From positions 220,750-284,749 of the forward strand of contig CAWIBR010000005.1 in assembly GCA_963834425.1 (NCBI GenBank): a DNA stretch of 64,000 bases, in the 5' to 3' direction. The notes under the pieces are model-generated. The model ran no database searches. It worked only from the letters and a program-made list of their open reading frames with translations, and had not been told where the DNA came from. Position numbers and translations under genes: made by a program. The DNA is from CAVURS01 sp963834425. Lineage in GTDB: Bacteria; Actinomycetota; Actinomycetes; Actinomycetales; CAVURS01. Shown here piece by piece: positions 32,848-41,625 of the stretch; the first letter of the stretch is position 1; every line of letters starts with the position of its first letter.

Positions 32848-33269
32848 AGCCGGAGGTACGTCGTGAGCTGCTGGCCGCCGCGGAAGGCCAGCCGGCTCAG
32901 CACCTGCTGCAGCTCGGCGACGTCGCGGGTGACGATGGTCAGCAGGTAGTCCATCTCACCGGCGACCAGGTCCGCGGCGACCACCTGGGGCATCTCGCGC
33001 AGCATGTCCTCGAAGGCGTCGCTGGATCGTGGGTCGTGCCGGGTCAACGTCGCGGCGACGTAGACCTGGAGCGCGAAGCCGGCGGCGGCCGGGTCGAGCC
33101 GGGCGCTGATCACCCGGATCACACCCGACTCCTTGAGGTGCCTGACCCGGTGCAGCGTGGCCGCGGGGGACAGGCCGATCGACCGAGACAGGTCGACGTT
33201 GGTCACATCGGCATCCGTTTGGAGTAGGACCAGCAGCTGGATATCAATTTCATCAAGTGGAACGGCCAT
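32652..33269 (-). CDS. Lrp/AsnC family regulator with extended C-terminus
   Basis: 205 residues from ATG 33269 (MAVPLDEIDIQLLVLLQTDA). The N-terminal helix-turn-helix is VDLSRSIGLSPAATLHRVRH; a RAM ligand-binding domain follows (VQVYVAATLTRHD-like region, then DLVAGEMDYLLTIVTRDV and LTTYLRLQEVKPPSPLP). Family members are usually near 150 residues; here about 60 Ser/Thr/Arg-rich residues follow LPIGAP, all encoded antisense to the MFS gene. Such a tail looks like a lost stop or frameshift. It is divergent from the EamA exporter at 33340, its likely target. Confidence 0.82.
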   Translation of the reverse strand: MAVPLDEIDIQLLVLLQTDADVTNVDLSRSIGLSPAATLHRVRHLKESGVIRVISARLDPAAAGFALQVYVAATLTRHDPRSSDAFEDMLREMPQVVAADLVAGEMDYLLTIVTRDVAELQQVLSRLAFRGGQQLTTYLRLQEVKPPSPLPIGAPLGPPPSSSGRSTGARTAMTTRATRTTATARRTPTPSATKPTSGGPARKAK

Positions 33270-33339
33270 GGCACCGAACAATAGTGTGCCAAGGAGCCGA
33301 TCGGCGGACTATCTGGGCCGCGTCACGGATGATTGAAAC
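33270..33339. promoter_or_regulatory. Lrp/EamA divergent promoter gap
   Basis: Seventy nucleotides separate the Lrp and EamA starts. The AT-richer stretch AACAATAGTGTG at 33278-33289 is the best place for a promoter or Lrp site, but no clean hexamer pair or inverted repeat can be named. Confidence 0.3.
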
Positions 33340-34383
33340 ATGAAGCGCACGAACACCACCGCCATTGCCGCCCTCACCGCAGCCGGAGTGCTGTGGGGAT
33401 CGAGCATGGCGCTGTCCAAGCTGTCGCTGGAGTGGCTCCAGCCGGGCTGGCTGACCGTGATCCGGTTCGGCCTGGCCGCGTTGCTGCTCGCCTTCCCCGC
33501 CCGCGCACACCTGCGGGCGGCGTTGACCCCGACCATCCTGGTCTGGGGTGTGCTGGGCGTTGGCGTGACGGTCGTGGTGCAGAACGTCGGCGTCGGTCTG
33601 ACCAGCGTCAGCCACGCCTCGATGATGGTGGGCTCGATGCCCGTCCTCGTGGCGGTCATCGCGGCCGTCTGGCACCGGCACCGGCTGCCGGCCCAGGCCT
33701 GGGCCGGGCTGGCCATCTCCCTCGTGGGGGTGGCCGTGGTTGCCGGCGGCGGCGGCGGGCAGTCCAGCATGATCGGCGACGCCCTCGTCCTCTTCTCGCT
33801 CGCGATCAGTGCCGCCATGACGGTGGCCCAGGTCGACATGCTGCGCGGCCGCGACCCGATGGCCGTCACGGCCGTCCAGTTCATGGCCGCTGCAGCGGGC
33901 GCCCTGCCCATCGCCCTGCTGACCGAGGGCGCCCCGGCGGCTCCGTCGTCGGCCGGCCCGGTTCTCGGCGTCCTCGGCCTGACCGTGGTCGGGACGATGC
34001 TGCCGTGGGTCTTCTTCGCCTTCGGCCAGGCCCGGGTGCCGGCTGCCGTGGCGGGGTCGTTCCTCAACATCGAGCCGCTCGTCGGTGCGGTCCTGGGCGC
34101 TGCGTTCTTCGGTGACGCCGTCGGCCTGGCCCAGATCGGCGCCGGTCTGGCCATCCTGGCCGGGGTCGCGCTCAGCACGCTCGCTGCCGCCGCGCCGGCT
34201 CGGGAGACCGCACCGTCGACTCAGCCGAACCCGACGCCCGGCCCGACTCCGGACCCGACTCCGGACGCTCGCCCGGTCCGGATTCCGCGGCGTACCTTGC
34301 GGGCCGTGCCCGACCAGGGCTGGTCGTTCGACGACATGTCGGCGGACGCCCTCGTCCTCGAGCGCTGGGGCGCCGCGGCCTGA
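33340..34383 (+). CDS. EamA (DMT) family metabolite exporter with proline-rich tail
   Basis: 347 residues with ten predicted helices: AALTAAGVLWGSSMALSKLS opens the first EamA repeat and GLTVVGTMLPWVFFAFGQARV lies in the second. After the last helix comes a Pro/Thr/Asp-rich low-complexity stretch (NPTPGPTPDPTPD) and a polar C-terminus ending RWGAAA. Divergence from an Lrp-type regulator suggests amino-acid or related metabolite export. The low-complexity tail is unusual for the family and may form a cytoplasmic extension. Confidence 0.87.
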   Translation: MKRTNTTAIAALTAAGVLWGSSMALSKLSLEWLQPGWLTVIRFGLAALLLAFPARAHLRAALTPTILVWGVLGVGVTVVVQNVGVGLTSVSHASMMVGSMPVLVAVIAAVWHRHRLPAQAWAGLAISLVGVAVVAGGGGGQSSMIGDALVLFSLAISAAMTVAQVDMLRGRDPMAVTAVQFMAAAAGALPIALLTEGAPAAPSSAGPVLGVLGLTVVGTMLPWVFFAFGQARVPAAVAGSFLNIEPLVGAVLGAAFFGDAVGLAQIGAGLAILAGVALSTLAAAAPARETAPSTQPNPTPGPTPDPTPDARPVRIPRRTLRAVPDQGWSFDDMSADALVLERWGAAA

Positions 34384-34428
34384 CGATCACGGGTCGTGGA
34401 CCCGCACGTCCTGAGCCGAGCGCGCACC

Positions 34429-35271
34429 TCACCAGCGCGGCAGCGAGCCGGCGAAGGCCACGATCTCGGCCGCCAGCCGCCCCGGCTGCTCCATGCCGAT
34501 CATGTGCGCGACGTCATCCCAGATGACCGCCCGGGCCCTAGGCGCGTTCGCGGCGAGATGCCGGGCGGTCGCAGCGACCTCGGAGAAGTCGAGCGAGCCA
34601 GCGATCGCGAGCACCGGGCAGGCGAGCTCGGCGAGACGCTCGGCAGCCGGCGGGTCCAGCCGGACCTGCCGGCCAACGACCCGGTCGCCGCGGTTGAGCT
34701 CGCGGTCCCACTCCCGGATCGTGTCCCGGATCCAGGCCGGCACGCGGTCCGGTGCCTGCCCGGGTCCGTCGACCCACCCGCGGACATCGATGTCCGCGAT
34801 CGCGTCCGCGTCCGGCGGGTCGGCCTCGTCCAGGCGCTCCATCTCGGCAAACAGCGCGGCCTCGTCGGCAGGCACGTCTGGCTCGTAGCCGGCGAGGCCG
34901 GCTCCGACACCCACCACGGCGGCGACGCGTGTTGGGTACTCGATGGCCGTCGAGAACGAGTGCACGCCGCCCATCGAGTTGCCGACCAAGACCGCGCGGT
35001 CGATCTCGGCCGCGTCGAGCACGGCCACGATGTCGGCCGGGTGCGAGAAGGCCACATCGTCGGTGGTGGACTCGCCCCAGGACCTCATGTCGTGACGCAG
35101 GGCCCGGAAGCCCGCGTCGACCAGCCGCTCGGCGACGCCGTCCCAGGACTCCAACCGGGCAATACCCGCATGGACCAGCAGGATCGGCCGGCCGGTGCCC
35201 TCGTCACGCAGCCGCAATCGACCGCCTGGCACCTCGACGTACCGATCGCCCGTCCGCGCCGTCACTGTCAT
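34429..35271 (-). CDS. Alpha/beta hydrolase
   Basis: A 280-residue alpha/beta hydrolase. An oxyanion-hole segment ILLVHAGIARLESWD precedes the nucleophile elbow VLVGNSMGGVHS (Ser99). An acid near LAIAGSLDFSEV and a His in WDDVAHMIGMEQP complete the triad. Its ATG overlaps the TGA of the upstream SnoaL-like gene (ATGA), indicating coupled translation. It is probably an esterase or C-C hydrolase; specificity cannot be read. Confidence 0.88.
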   Translation of the reverse strand: MTVTARTGDRYVEVPGGRLRLRDEGTGRPILLVHAGIARLESWDGVAERLVDAGFRALRHDMRSWGESTTDDVAFSHPADIVAVLDAAEIDRAVLVGNSMGGVHSFSTAIEYPTRVAAVVGVGAGLAGYEPDVPADEAALFAEMERLDEADPPDADAIADIDVRGWVDGPGQAPDRVPAWIRDTIREWDRELNRGDRVVGRQVRLDPPAAERLAELACPVLAIAGSLDFSEVAATARHLAANAPRARAVIWDDVAHMIGMEQPGRLAAEIVAFAGSLPRW

Positions 35272-35638
35272 CCGGTCGCCGCCAACGGGCTATCGAGGTA
35301 GGTGCCCGAACCCGTGGTCACCAGCTCGCCGTCGAAGACCAGCACCTCGTTGACCAGGCCGCCGCGCTCGTTGCGATAGTTGATCACCACGGTGTCCACG
35401 CCGACGTAGGTCCCGACCAGCTCGAAGTGCAGGTCTGGCAATCCCCGCAGGGCCGTGACCCAGTAGTCGCGCAGCGCCGCCTTGCCCCGGACGACGCCGT
35501 CACCGCCGATGAACTGCGCCGCGACGGGGATGAGAAGACGACGTCCTCGGTGAAGTGCGCGAGCACCGCCTCGACGTCGTGGTCGTTCCACGCCGCCAGC
35601 CAACCGGCCACGAACCGTTGGGCCTGGTCGCTGTCCAT
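35268..35638 (-). CDS. SnoaL-like/nuclear transport factor 2 family protein (frameshifted)
   Basis: About 123 residues if restored. The N-terminus MDSDQAQRFVAGWLAAWNDH, then DVEAVLAHFTEDVVFSSP, is in one frame; the rest (QFIGGDGVVRGKAALRDYW to the C-terminus DSPLAATG) is in another. The break is at about 35527-35533, where a CCCC run would need one more C, a classic homopolymer error. SnoaL-like proteins are small cone-shaped folds acting as isomerases, cyclases or binding proteins. It is coupled to the alpha/beta hydrolase. MPGMDSD at 35647 is an alternative start. Confidence 0.78.
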
Positions 35639-35690
35639 GCCCGGCATCGTAGGACGGAGCGCCTGGCGGGCTGGGTAGCGTTCTCCTGCC

Positions 35691-36770
35691 ATGACCTCCG
35701 CCCCGCACACCGCCCCGCCCGATGGCACGTCGCTCGCTGAGCTGACCACGCTGCGGGTGGGCGGACCGATCGCCCGGCTGGTCACCGTGACCACGACCGA
35801 CGAGCTCGTGGATGCGGTGCACGAGGTGGACGACGCCGACGAGCCGTTGCTGATCGTGGCCGGTGGGTCCAACCTGCTGGTCAGTGACGAGGGGTTCGAC
35901 GGCACCGTGGTGCTGGTGCGGACGACCGGCGTCGAGGTGGCCTCCTCGGACCTGTGCAGCGGTATGTCGCTGCAGGTCGCCGCCGGAGAGCCGTGGGACG
36001 ACGTGGTCGCGCGCTCGGTCGAGGAAGGCTGGGTCGGGATCGAAGCGCTCTCCGGGATCCCGGGCTCCACCGGCGCAACCCCGATCCAGAACGTCGGCGC
36101 CTACGGCCAGGAGGTAGCCCAGACGATCAGCTCGGTGCGCACCTGGGACCGCCGCGAGGAGCGGGTGCGCACCTTCGCCGTGGGCGAGTGCGGGTTCACC
36201 TATCGCAGCTCGCTGTTCAAGTCCGAGCCGCGGTACGTCGTCCTCGACGTCACCTTCCAGCTCCCGTTCGGTGACCAGTCAGCGCCCATCGGATACGCCG
36301 ATGTGGCTGCGGCGCTGGGGGTTTCGCTCGGCGCGCGGGTGCCTCTCGCCGAGGCTCGCGAGGCGGTGCTGGCCCAGCGGCGGGCTCGCGGCATGGTGCT
36401 CGATCCGGCCGATCACGACACCTGGAGCGCCGGGTCGTTCTTCACCAATCCGATCGTCTCCAGCGCGGCTTTCGCCCGGCTCACCGCCCGGGCCGGCCTC
36501 GCGGGCGCCGGCCAGCCCCCGTCGTACCCGGCTGAGGGTGGGATCAAGACGAGCGCGGCCTGGCTGATCGAGCGGGCCGGCTTCGGCAAGGGCTTCGGGC
36601 TGCCGGGCCCGGCGGCGTTGTCGACCAAGCACACCCTGGCCCTGACCAACCGCGGCGGTGCTGACGCGGGAGACCTGGTGGTGCTGGCCCGGGCGGTGCG
36701 GGACGGCGTCGCCGACCGGTTCGGCGTCGTCCTCGAGCCCGAGCCGCGCCTGGTCGGCCTCGAGCTCTGA
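35691..36770 (+). CDS. murB: UDP-N-acetylenolpyruvoylglucosamine reductase
   Basis: 359 residues. The FAD-binding region has TTLRVGGPIARLV, IVAGGSNLLVSDEGFDGTVV and the MurB signature GIPGSTGATPIQNVGAYGQEV. The Ser proton donor lies in GFTYRSSLFK, and the C-terminal domain has WSAGSFFTNPIVS and PSYPAEGGIKTSAAWLIERAG. MurB reduces UDP-GlcNAc-enolpyruvate to UDP-MurNAc in the cytoplasm with NADPH. The position between hadAB and aspC/trpT matches Streptomyces. It diverges from the SnoaL-like gene across about 50 nt. Confidence 0.96.
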   Translation: MTSAPHTAPPDGTSLAELTTLRVGGPIARLVTVTTTDELVDAVHEVDDADEPLLIVAGGSNLLVSDEGFDGTVVLVRTTGVEVASSDLCSGMSLQVAAGEPWDDVVARSVEEGWVGIEALSGIPGSTGATPIQNVGAYGQEVAQTISSVRTWDRREERVRTFAVGECGFTYRSSLFKSEPRYVVLDVTFQLPFGDQSAPIGYADVAAALGVSLGARVPLAEAREAVLAQRRARGMVLDPADHDTWSAGSFFTNPIVSSAAFARLTARAGLAGAGQPPSYPAEGGIKTSAAWLIERAGFGKGFGLPGPAALSTKHTLALTNRGGADAGDLVVLARAVRDGVADRFGVVLEPEPRLVGLEL

Positions 36771-36780
36771 AACCCCACGA

Positions 36781-37803
36781 TCAGGGGGCGGCGAGCCAGC
36801 CATCGACCTGGCCCAGAAGTTGGCGGCGGACACCGTCAGGGGCCCGCGAGCCGCGGATCGAGTCCCGAGCCAGCTCGGCCAGCTCCTCGTCGGTGAAGCC
36901 GTGCTGCTCCCGGGCGAACCGGTACTGGTCGGCCAGCCGCGACCCGAAGAGCAGGGGATCGTCGGCCCCGAGGGCGATCCGGGCCCCGGCCTCGCGCAGT
37001 GCGCGCAGCGGCACCCCCGCTTGCTCGGCGTAGACGCCGAGCGCGACGTTGCTGCCCGGGCAGACCTCGAGGGTGATGCCGCGTTCGACGACGTCGTCGA
37101 GAACCCGACGATCCTCGACCGAGCGCACGCCGTGGCCGATCCGGTCCGGCGCCAGGTGGTCCAGCGTCGCGCGGACGTGATCGGGGCCGAGCAGCTCACC
37201 GCTGTGCGGCACCGACGCCAGCCCGCTCGAGCGGGCGATCCGGAAGGCGCCGGCGAAGTCGGCCGTGGTGCCCCGCCGCTCGTCGTTGCTCAGCCCGAAC
37301 CCCACCACCCCGCCCGGGTGACCGCCGGCGTGCAGTGCAGCGAGCCGAGCCAAGGTGCGGGCGTCCAACGGGTGTCGCATGCGGCTCGCGGCCACGATCA
37401 GCACGATGTCCACACCCGTTGCGGCCGAGGCGTTTCGGGCGGCGTCCTGGATGATCTCCAAGGTCGGGGTGAGCCCACCGAGATGCACGGCGTACGACGT
37501 GGGGTCGACCTGGAGCTCGAGCCAGCGCGAGCCGTCACGGGCGTCGTCCTCGGCCGCCTCGTGCACCAGGCGCCGCACGTCGGACTCGTCGCGGACGCAG
37601 GACCGGGCGATGTCGTAGAGCCGCTGGAAGCGGAACCACCCCTTCTCGTCCGTGGCCCGCAGGCGCGGCGGCGCGCCGGAGGTCAGGGCGTCGGGCAGGT
37701 GGATCCGGTGTTTGTGGGCCAGGTCCAAGAGGGTCGCCGGTCGCATCGAGCCGGTGAAGTGCAGGTGCAGATGCGCCTTGGCCAGCCGGGCGAGATCGCG
37801 CAC
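36781..37803 (-). CDS. add: Adenosine deaminase family protein
   Basis: 340 residues. The zinc-site motif is KAHLHLHFTGSM (HxH at residues 13/15). Other family landmarks are GVVGFGLSNDE, VPHSGELLGPDHV (His and Glu), DRIGHGVRSVED and GADDPLLFGSRLADQY (Asp pair). It deaminates adenosine or an adenine derivative in purine salvage. Some actinobacterial members prefer modified nucleosides, so the substrate is likely but not certain. It begins 4 nt after the stop of the ABC permease gene and may be the last gene of that minus-strand operon. Confidence 0.9.
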   Translation of the reverse strand: MRDLARLAKAHLHLHFTGSMRPATLLDLAHKHRIHLPDALTSGAPPRLRATDEKGWFRFQRLYDIARSCVRDESDVRRLVHEAAEDDARDGSRWLELQVDPTSYAVHLGGLTPTLEIIQDAARNASAATGVDIVLIVAASRMRHPLDARTLARLAALHAGGHPGGVVGFGLSNDERRGTTADFAGAFRIARSSGLASVPHSGELLGPDHVRATLDHLAPDRIGHGVRSVEDRRVLDDVVERGITLEVCPGSNVALGVYAEQAGVPLRALREAGARIALGADDPLLFGSRLADQYRFAREQHGFTDEELAELARDSIRGSRAPDGVRRQLLGQVDGWLAAP

Positions 37804-37807
37804 CCGG

Positions 37808-38641
37808 TCAGGCCCGCCGTTCGGTGACCCAGCGGAACGTCCGGGCCGCGACGACCAAGCCGACGACGAGCCAGACCAGCAGCACCAGGATGCCGAGTCC
37901 GGTCTGCCACGAGCCGCCGGGCTCGGCGTGCACCATCTCGGGCGGCAGGAGGATCGAACGCAGGCCCTGGGCCATCCACTTGAGGGGGAAGAGCGAGGCG
38001 ATCGCGTGCATCCACGACGGCAACTGGTTGTAAGGGAAGTAGACCCCGGAGATGAACTCCAGGATCAGCACGACCGGCGTCACGACGTTGGCCGCGGTGC
38101 GCCCGGAGCGGGGGACGGCGGCGAAGGCGATGCCCAGCGCCGTGCCGGCCGCCGTGCCGAGCACTACCAAGCCGACCAGCTGCGCCCACTTCTCGGCCGT
38201 GTCGGGCAGCGGCACGTCGTAGGCGATCGCGGCCACGGCGAGAAGCAGTGCGATCTGGATGGCCGTGGTGAAGATGACCTGGCCGACCTTGCCCATGAAG
38301 TAGGCGATCGCCGGCATCGGCGTGCCGTGCAACAGCTTCAGCGTGCCGTTGTCCCGCTCGACCGCGATCGTGATCGACAGGGCCTGGAAGCTGCTCAGCA
38401 TCACGCCGGTGGCGATCATGCCGGTCAGGTAGTACTGCGCGCCCGTGACGCCGGTGCCGTTGATCACGATGAAGTCCGGGCGGTTGAAGACCGACGCGAA
38501 GATCACCAGCATCACGATCGGGAAGAAGAAAATGAAGGTCAGCGCCTGGGTCTCTCGGAAGAACTGCAGCAGCTCGATCCGGGTCCGCGAAAGACCAATC
38601 GTGGCAACGCTTCTCGCCGGTCGGACATCGGTCGGACTCAT
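37808..38641 (-). CDS. ABC-2 type exporter permease
   Basis: A 277-residue ABC-2 permease with six membrane segments: a first helix TFIFFFPIVMLVIFASVF, then YYLTGMIATGVMLSSFQALS, VIFTTAIQIALLLAVAAIAY and a last helix LGILVLLVWLVVGLVVAART. The family signature segment TPVVLILEFISGVYFP is present. Its ATG overlaps the stop of the ATPase gene upstream (ATGA), so the two form an exporter of drugs, lipids or peptides. A two-component system precedes it on the same strand and probably controls it. Confidence 0.9.
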   Translation of the reverse strand: MSPTDVRPARSVATIGLSRTRIELLQFFRETQALTFIFFFPIVMLVIFASVFNRPDFIVINGTGVTGAQYYLTGMIATGVMLSSFQALSITIAVERDNGTLKLLHGTPMPAIAYFMGKVGQVIFTTAIQIALLLAVAAIAYDVPLPDTAEKWAQLVGLVVLGTAAGTALGIAFAAVPRSGRTAANVVTPVVLILEFISGVYFPYNQLPSWMHAIASLFPLKWMAQGLRSILLPPEMVHAEPGGSWQTGLGILVLLVWLVVGLVVAARTFRWVTERRA

Positions 38642-39534
38642 GGCAGCACCGCCTCCTCAGCTGGGCTCGGGGCCGACGGCTCGACCTCCGCGAGCATGGC
38701 CAGGTAGACGTCCTCCAGACTGGGCCGGCGCACCTCGAGCTCGGGGATCGCCGGGCCCAACCGGCCGGCCAGGGCCAACACAGTGGTCGTCGGGTCGGAG
38801 GTCCGCTCCTCGCGCAGCTCGCCGCCTTCCCGCCAGCGCACGACGGGCGTACGCCGAGTCGGCCCGCCCAGCCCGTCGACCCGGTCGACGTCGAGCAGCC
38901 GACCGCCGGCGATGACGCCCACCCGGTCGGCCAGCTGCTCGGCCTCGTCCAGATAGTGGGTGGTCAGCAGCATCGTCGTACCGCTGGCCCGCAGCCCGCT
39001 CAACAGCTCCCAGAACGAGTGCCGGGCCTGGGGATCGAAGCCGGTCGTCGGCTCGTCCAGGAAGAGGAGCTCGGGGTTGCCGACGATCCCCAGGCCCACG
39101 TCCAGGCGGCGCCGCTGGCCACCGGAGAGGGCCCCGGCTCGCTTGCTGCGTTGCTCGGTCAGCCCGACCGAGTCGATCACCTCGTCCGGGTCCCGCGGGT
39201 TCGGGTAGAAGCCGGCGAAATGCCGGACCAGCTCGGCGACGGTCAGCTCGCCGGTCTCGCCGGTGGTCTGCAGGACGACGCCGACCCGCGACCGCCAGGC
39301 CCGGCTCGGCCGGGCCGGGTCGTGTCCGAGCACCGAGACCTCGCCCGCGTCCCGGCTGCGGAAACCCTCGAGGATCTCGACGGTGGTCGACTTCCCGGCG
39401 CCGTTGGGGCCGAGCAGGGCGAAGATCTCGCCGGTCTGGATGTCGAGGTCGATCCCGTCGACGGCCGGGCGCCCGGCGTACCGCTTGACCAGCCCGCGGA
39501 CCCGCACGACCGCGTCCCCAGGCGTGCTCTGCAT
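38638..39534 (-). CDS. ABC exporter ATP-binding protein (DrrA-like)
   Basis: 298 residues from ATG 39534 (MQSTPGDAVVRVRGLVKRYA); an in-frame ATG at 39552 is possible. Walker A is LLGPNGAGKSTTVE, the signature motif LSGGQRRRLDVGLG, Walker B LLFLDEPTTGFDP and the H-loop TTHYLDEAEQL. The C-terminal extension ends RRPSLEDVYLAML, typical of daunorubicin-resistance-type ATPases. Coupled to the permease gene. No export substrate is evident. Confidence 0.93.
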   Translation of the reverse strand: MQSTPGDAVVRVRGLVKRYAGRPAVDGIDLDIQTGEIFALLGPNGAGKSTTVEILEGFRSRDAGEVSVLGHDPARPSRAWRSRVGVVLQTTGETGELTVAELVRHFAGFYPNPRDPDEVIDSVGLTEQRSKRAGALSGGQRRRLDVGLGIVGNPELLFLDEPTTGFDPQARHSFWELLSGLRASGTTMLLTTHYLDEAEQLADRVGVIAGGRLLDVDRVDGLGGPTRRTPVVRWREGGELREERTSDPTTTVLALAGRLGPAIPELEVRRPSLEDVYLAMLAEVEPSAPSPAEEAVLP

Positions 39535-39614
39535 CCGCCTACCTTCCCGCATTCGGTGCGGAGGCTGCAGCGCCGGGCCCGGTCAACCGATGGCGACCGC
39601 CGAAGCCGCAGCGC

Positions 39615-40295
39615 CTATCGGTCGACCAGGCCGTGTTGGTAGGCGTAGACGACGACCTGGACCCGATCACGGAGCATCAGCTTGTCCAGGATCCGGGCCA
39701 CGTGAGTCTTGACGGTGCCCTCGCCGATGAAGAGTCGGTGGGCGATCTCGGTGTTCGACAGTCCGCGCGCGATCTCCAGGAGCACCTCTCGCTCGCGTTC
39801 GGTCAGTCGGGCCAGCTCCGGCGGCTCAGCCGAGCTGGTGGAGCCGGTCGACCTACGCGAGTTCGTGGACCCATCGGCCACAAACGTCTCGATGATGCGA
39901 CGCGTCACGCCCGGTGTGAGCAGAGCCTCGCCGGCAGCGACGGTCCGCACGCCCTCGACGATGGTCTGCGGGAGGTCGGTCTTCAGCAGGAAGCCGGCGG
40001 CGCCGGCCTGCAGCGCATCGAAGACATACTCATCGAGCCCGTAGGTCGTCAGGACGAGGACCCGGCTGCGCGATCCCATCGCGGTGAGGCGTCGGGTCGC
40101 CTCGATCCCGTCGAGGGTCGGCATCTGGATGTCCATCAGCACGACGTCCGGATCTACGGCGGCGATCAGCTCGATCCCCGCTGCTCCGTCCGCTGCCTCG
40201 CCGACGATCTCGATGTCCTCGTCCGCCTCGAGGATCATCCGCAGGCCACTGCGGACGACGGGCTGGTCGTCGACGAGCAGGACGCGGATCGTCAT
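39615..40295 (-). CDS. NarL/LuxR-type response regulator
   Basis: 226 residues. The receiver domain begins MTIRVLLVDDQPVVRSGLRM; the phosphoacceptor is Asp55 in VVLMDIQMP, with the conserved Thr in VLVLTTYG and Lys in GFLLKTD. A Ser/Thr-rich linker precedes the LuxR helix-turn-helix LTEREREVLLEIARGLSNTE and GEGTVKTHVARIL. ATG 40295 overlaps the kinase stop (ATGA). It probably drives the downstream ABC exporter in response to membrane or drug stress. Confidence 0.94.
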   Translation of the reverse strand: MTIRVLLVDDQPVVRSGLRMILEADEDIEIVGEAADGAAGIELIAAVDPDVVLMDIQMPTLDGIEATRRLTAMGSRSRVLVLTTYGLDEYVFDALQAGAAGFLLKTDLPQTIVEGVRTVAAGEALLTPGVTRRIIETFVADGSTNSRRSTGSTSSAEPPELARLTEREREVLLEIARGLSNTEIAHRLFIGEGTVKTHVARILDKLMLRDRVQVVVYAYQHGLVDR

Positions 40296-41461
40296 CCGAC
40301 CGGGAGAGCGGCATGCAGCTGCCACTGGCCGTCATCGGCCGGACCCGCATCGAACCGGCCACCGAAGACGGCGACCCGCTCCCGCAGCCCGGGGATTCCA
40401 CGGCCGCCACTCGGCGCGCCCGAAACCGTTGCGACCGTGCGGTTGCAGACGCGTACGTCGAGCTCGCTATCGGTGTAGGACACGACGACCCGCGTGGGTG
40501 AGCCGGCAGCGTGCTTCAGCACATTGGTCAGCCCCTCCTGGACGATCCGGTACGCCGACAGCTCGAGGGCGGCGGGCAGGTCACCGGGTGTTCCCTCCAC
40601 GACGAGCTCGACGTCGAGGCCTGCGTCGCGGGTCCGGGCGATCAGGGTCGACAGGTCGGCCAGCGACGGCTGCGGTGTGCGCGAGGCGTCCGGCTCGTCG
40701 CGCATCAGGCCCAACAGTCGGCTCATCTCGGTGATCGCCTCCAGCCCCGTCCGCCGCACCAGCTCCATCGCCGTTCGCGCCTGCTCGGGGTCGCGGTCCA
40801 GCACGGTCTGGGCCGCGCCGGCCTGCAGCACAACGATGCCCAGGCTGTGCGAGACGATGTCGTGGAGCTCGCGGGCCATCCGCCGCCGCTCCTCCGCGCT
40901 GGCGGCCGCCGCGAGCGCCTCCTGAGCCTGGGCGCGCTCCTCCACGTCACGTTCGACTGACTCCAGCCGCTTCTGGCGCCACCGCGTGGTCAGCCCGACC
41001 AGGAAGGTCAGCCCGACGATGGTCCAGTCGTAGGTCGCGTCGCCGATGGTCTTGATCTGCGGGTCGTTCAGGTCATGCAGTCCGACGCCGATCGTGAGCA
41101 GGACCAGCGGAAGCAGGACCGAACGGGCGTGTGCCGCAGCGGAATACGAGACGACCAGGACCATGAAGAGCGACGTCGGTGAGTCCGATGCGCCATAGAT
41201 GACGGCTGGTACGGCGATCGCGCTGACGACCACCACGAGCGATGCGACCGGACGGCTCCGCCGCCAGGCCAGCGCCACTGCGGCCATGGCCATTGCGAGC
41301 GAGCTGACCCAGAGCGGCCCCAGCCATTCAGTGCCGAAGAACACGTCGAGCTGGGCCAGAACGCCCAGGATCAGGGCGATGGTCACATCGACCGGGGAGC
41401 TGTCGATCCGGGCGGTGGCGGCCGTCAGCCAGCGCCACCCGGCCTGCGCCCTCTCCCTCAC
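40292..41461 (-). CDS. Sensor histidine kinase (HisKA_3 type)
   Basis: About 389 residues from GTG 41461; the exact start is uncertain because the open frame extends to 41635. Four to five N-terminal membrane helices (for example SLAMAMAAVALAW and SLVVVVSAIAVPAVIYG) precede a coiled linker. The dimerisation/phosphorylation motif is RMARELHDIVSHSLG with the phospho-His. The HATPase domain has YRIVQEGLTNVLKHA and GRGIPGLRERVAVFGG. This architecture (DesK/LiaS-like) senses the membrane. It is coupled to the response regulator gene. Confidence 0.9.
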   Translation of the reverse strand: MRERAQAGWRWLTAATARIDSSPVDVTIALILGVLAQLDVFFGTEWLGPLWVSSLAMAMAAVALAWRRSRPVASLVVVVSAIAVPAVIYGASDSPTSLFMVLVVSYSAAAHARSVLLPLVLLTIGVGLHDLNDPQIKTIGDATYDWTIVGLTFLVGLTTRWRQKRLESVERDVEERAQAQEALAAAASAEERRRMARELHDIVSHSLGIVVLQAGAAQTVLDRDPEQARTAMELVRRTGLEAITEMSRLLGLMRDEPDASRTPQPSLADLSTLIARTRDAGLDVELVVEGTPGDLPAALELSAYRIVQEGLTNVLKHAAGSPTRVVVSYTDSELDVRVCNRTVATVSGAPSGGRGIPGLRERVAVFGGRFDAGPADDGQWQLHAALPVG

Positions 41462-41625
41462 GGCCGAAACATACGCGCGCTGCACCCCCGGGCGCCTCTG
41501 CCTGAAGGCAGACCCGCGCATCTCTCCCGGGAGAGAGTGAAATCGACCTGCGGCCAGACGACGCCAGCGGGGTCGGCCCAGCACGGTGTGAGGGCCAGAT
41601 GAACCGACTCCCCTGGAGGCTCGCC

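Noticed and set aside
34225..34290. CCG-ACT-CCG-GAC repeats as a possible tandem-repeat or mobile feature
   Set aside because: They lie in frame inside the EamA gene and encode a Pro/Thr/Asp-rich tail; this is low-complexity coding sequence.
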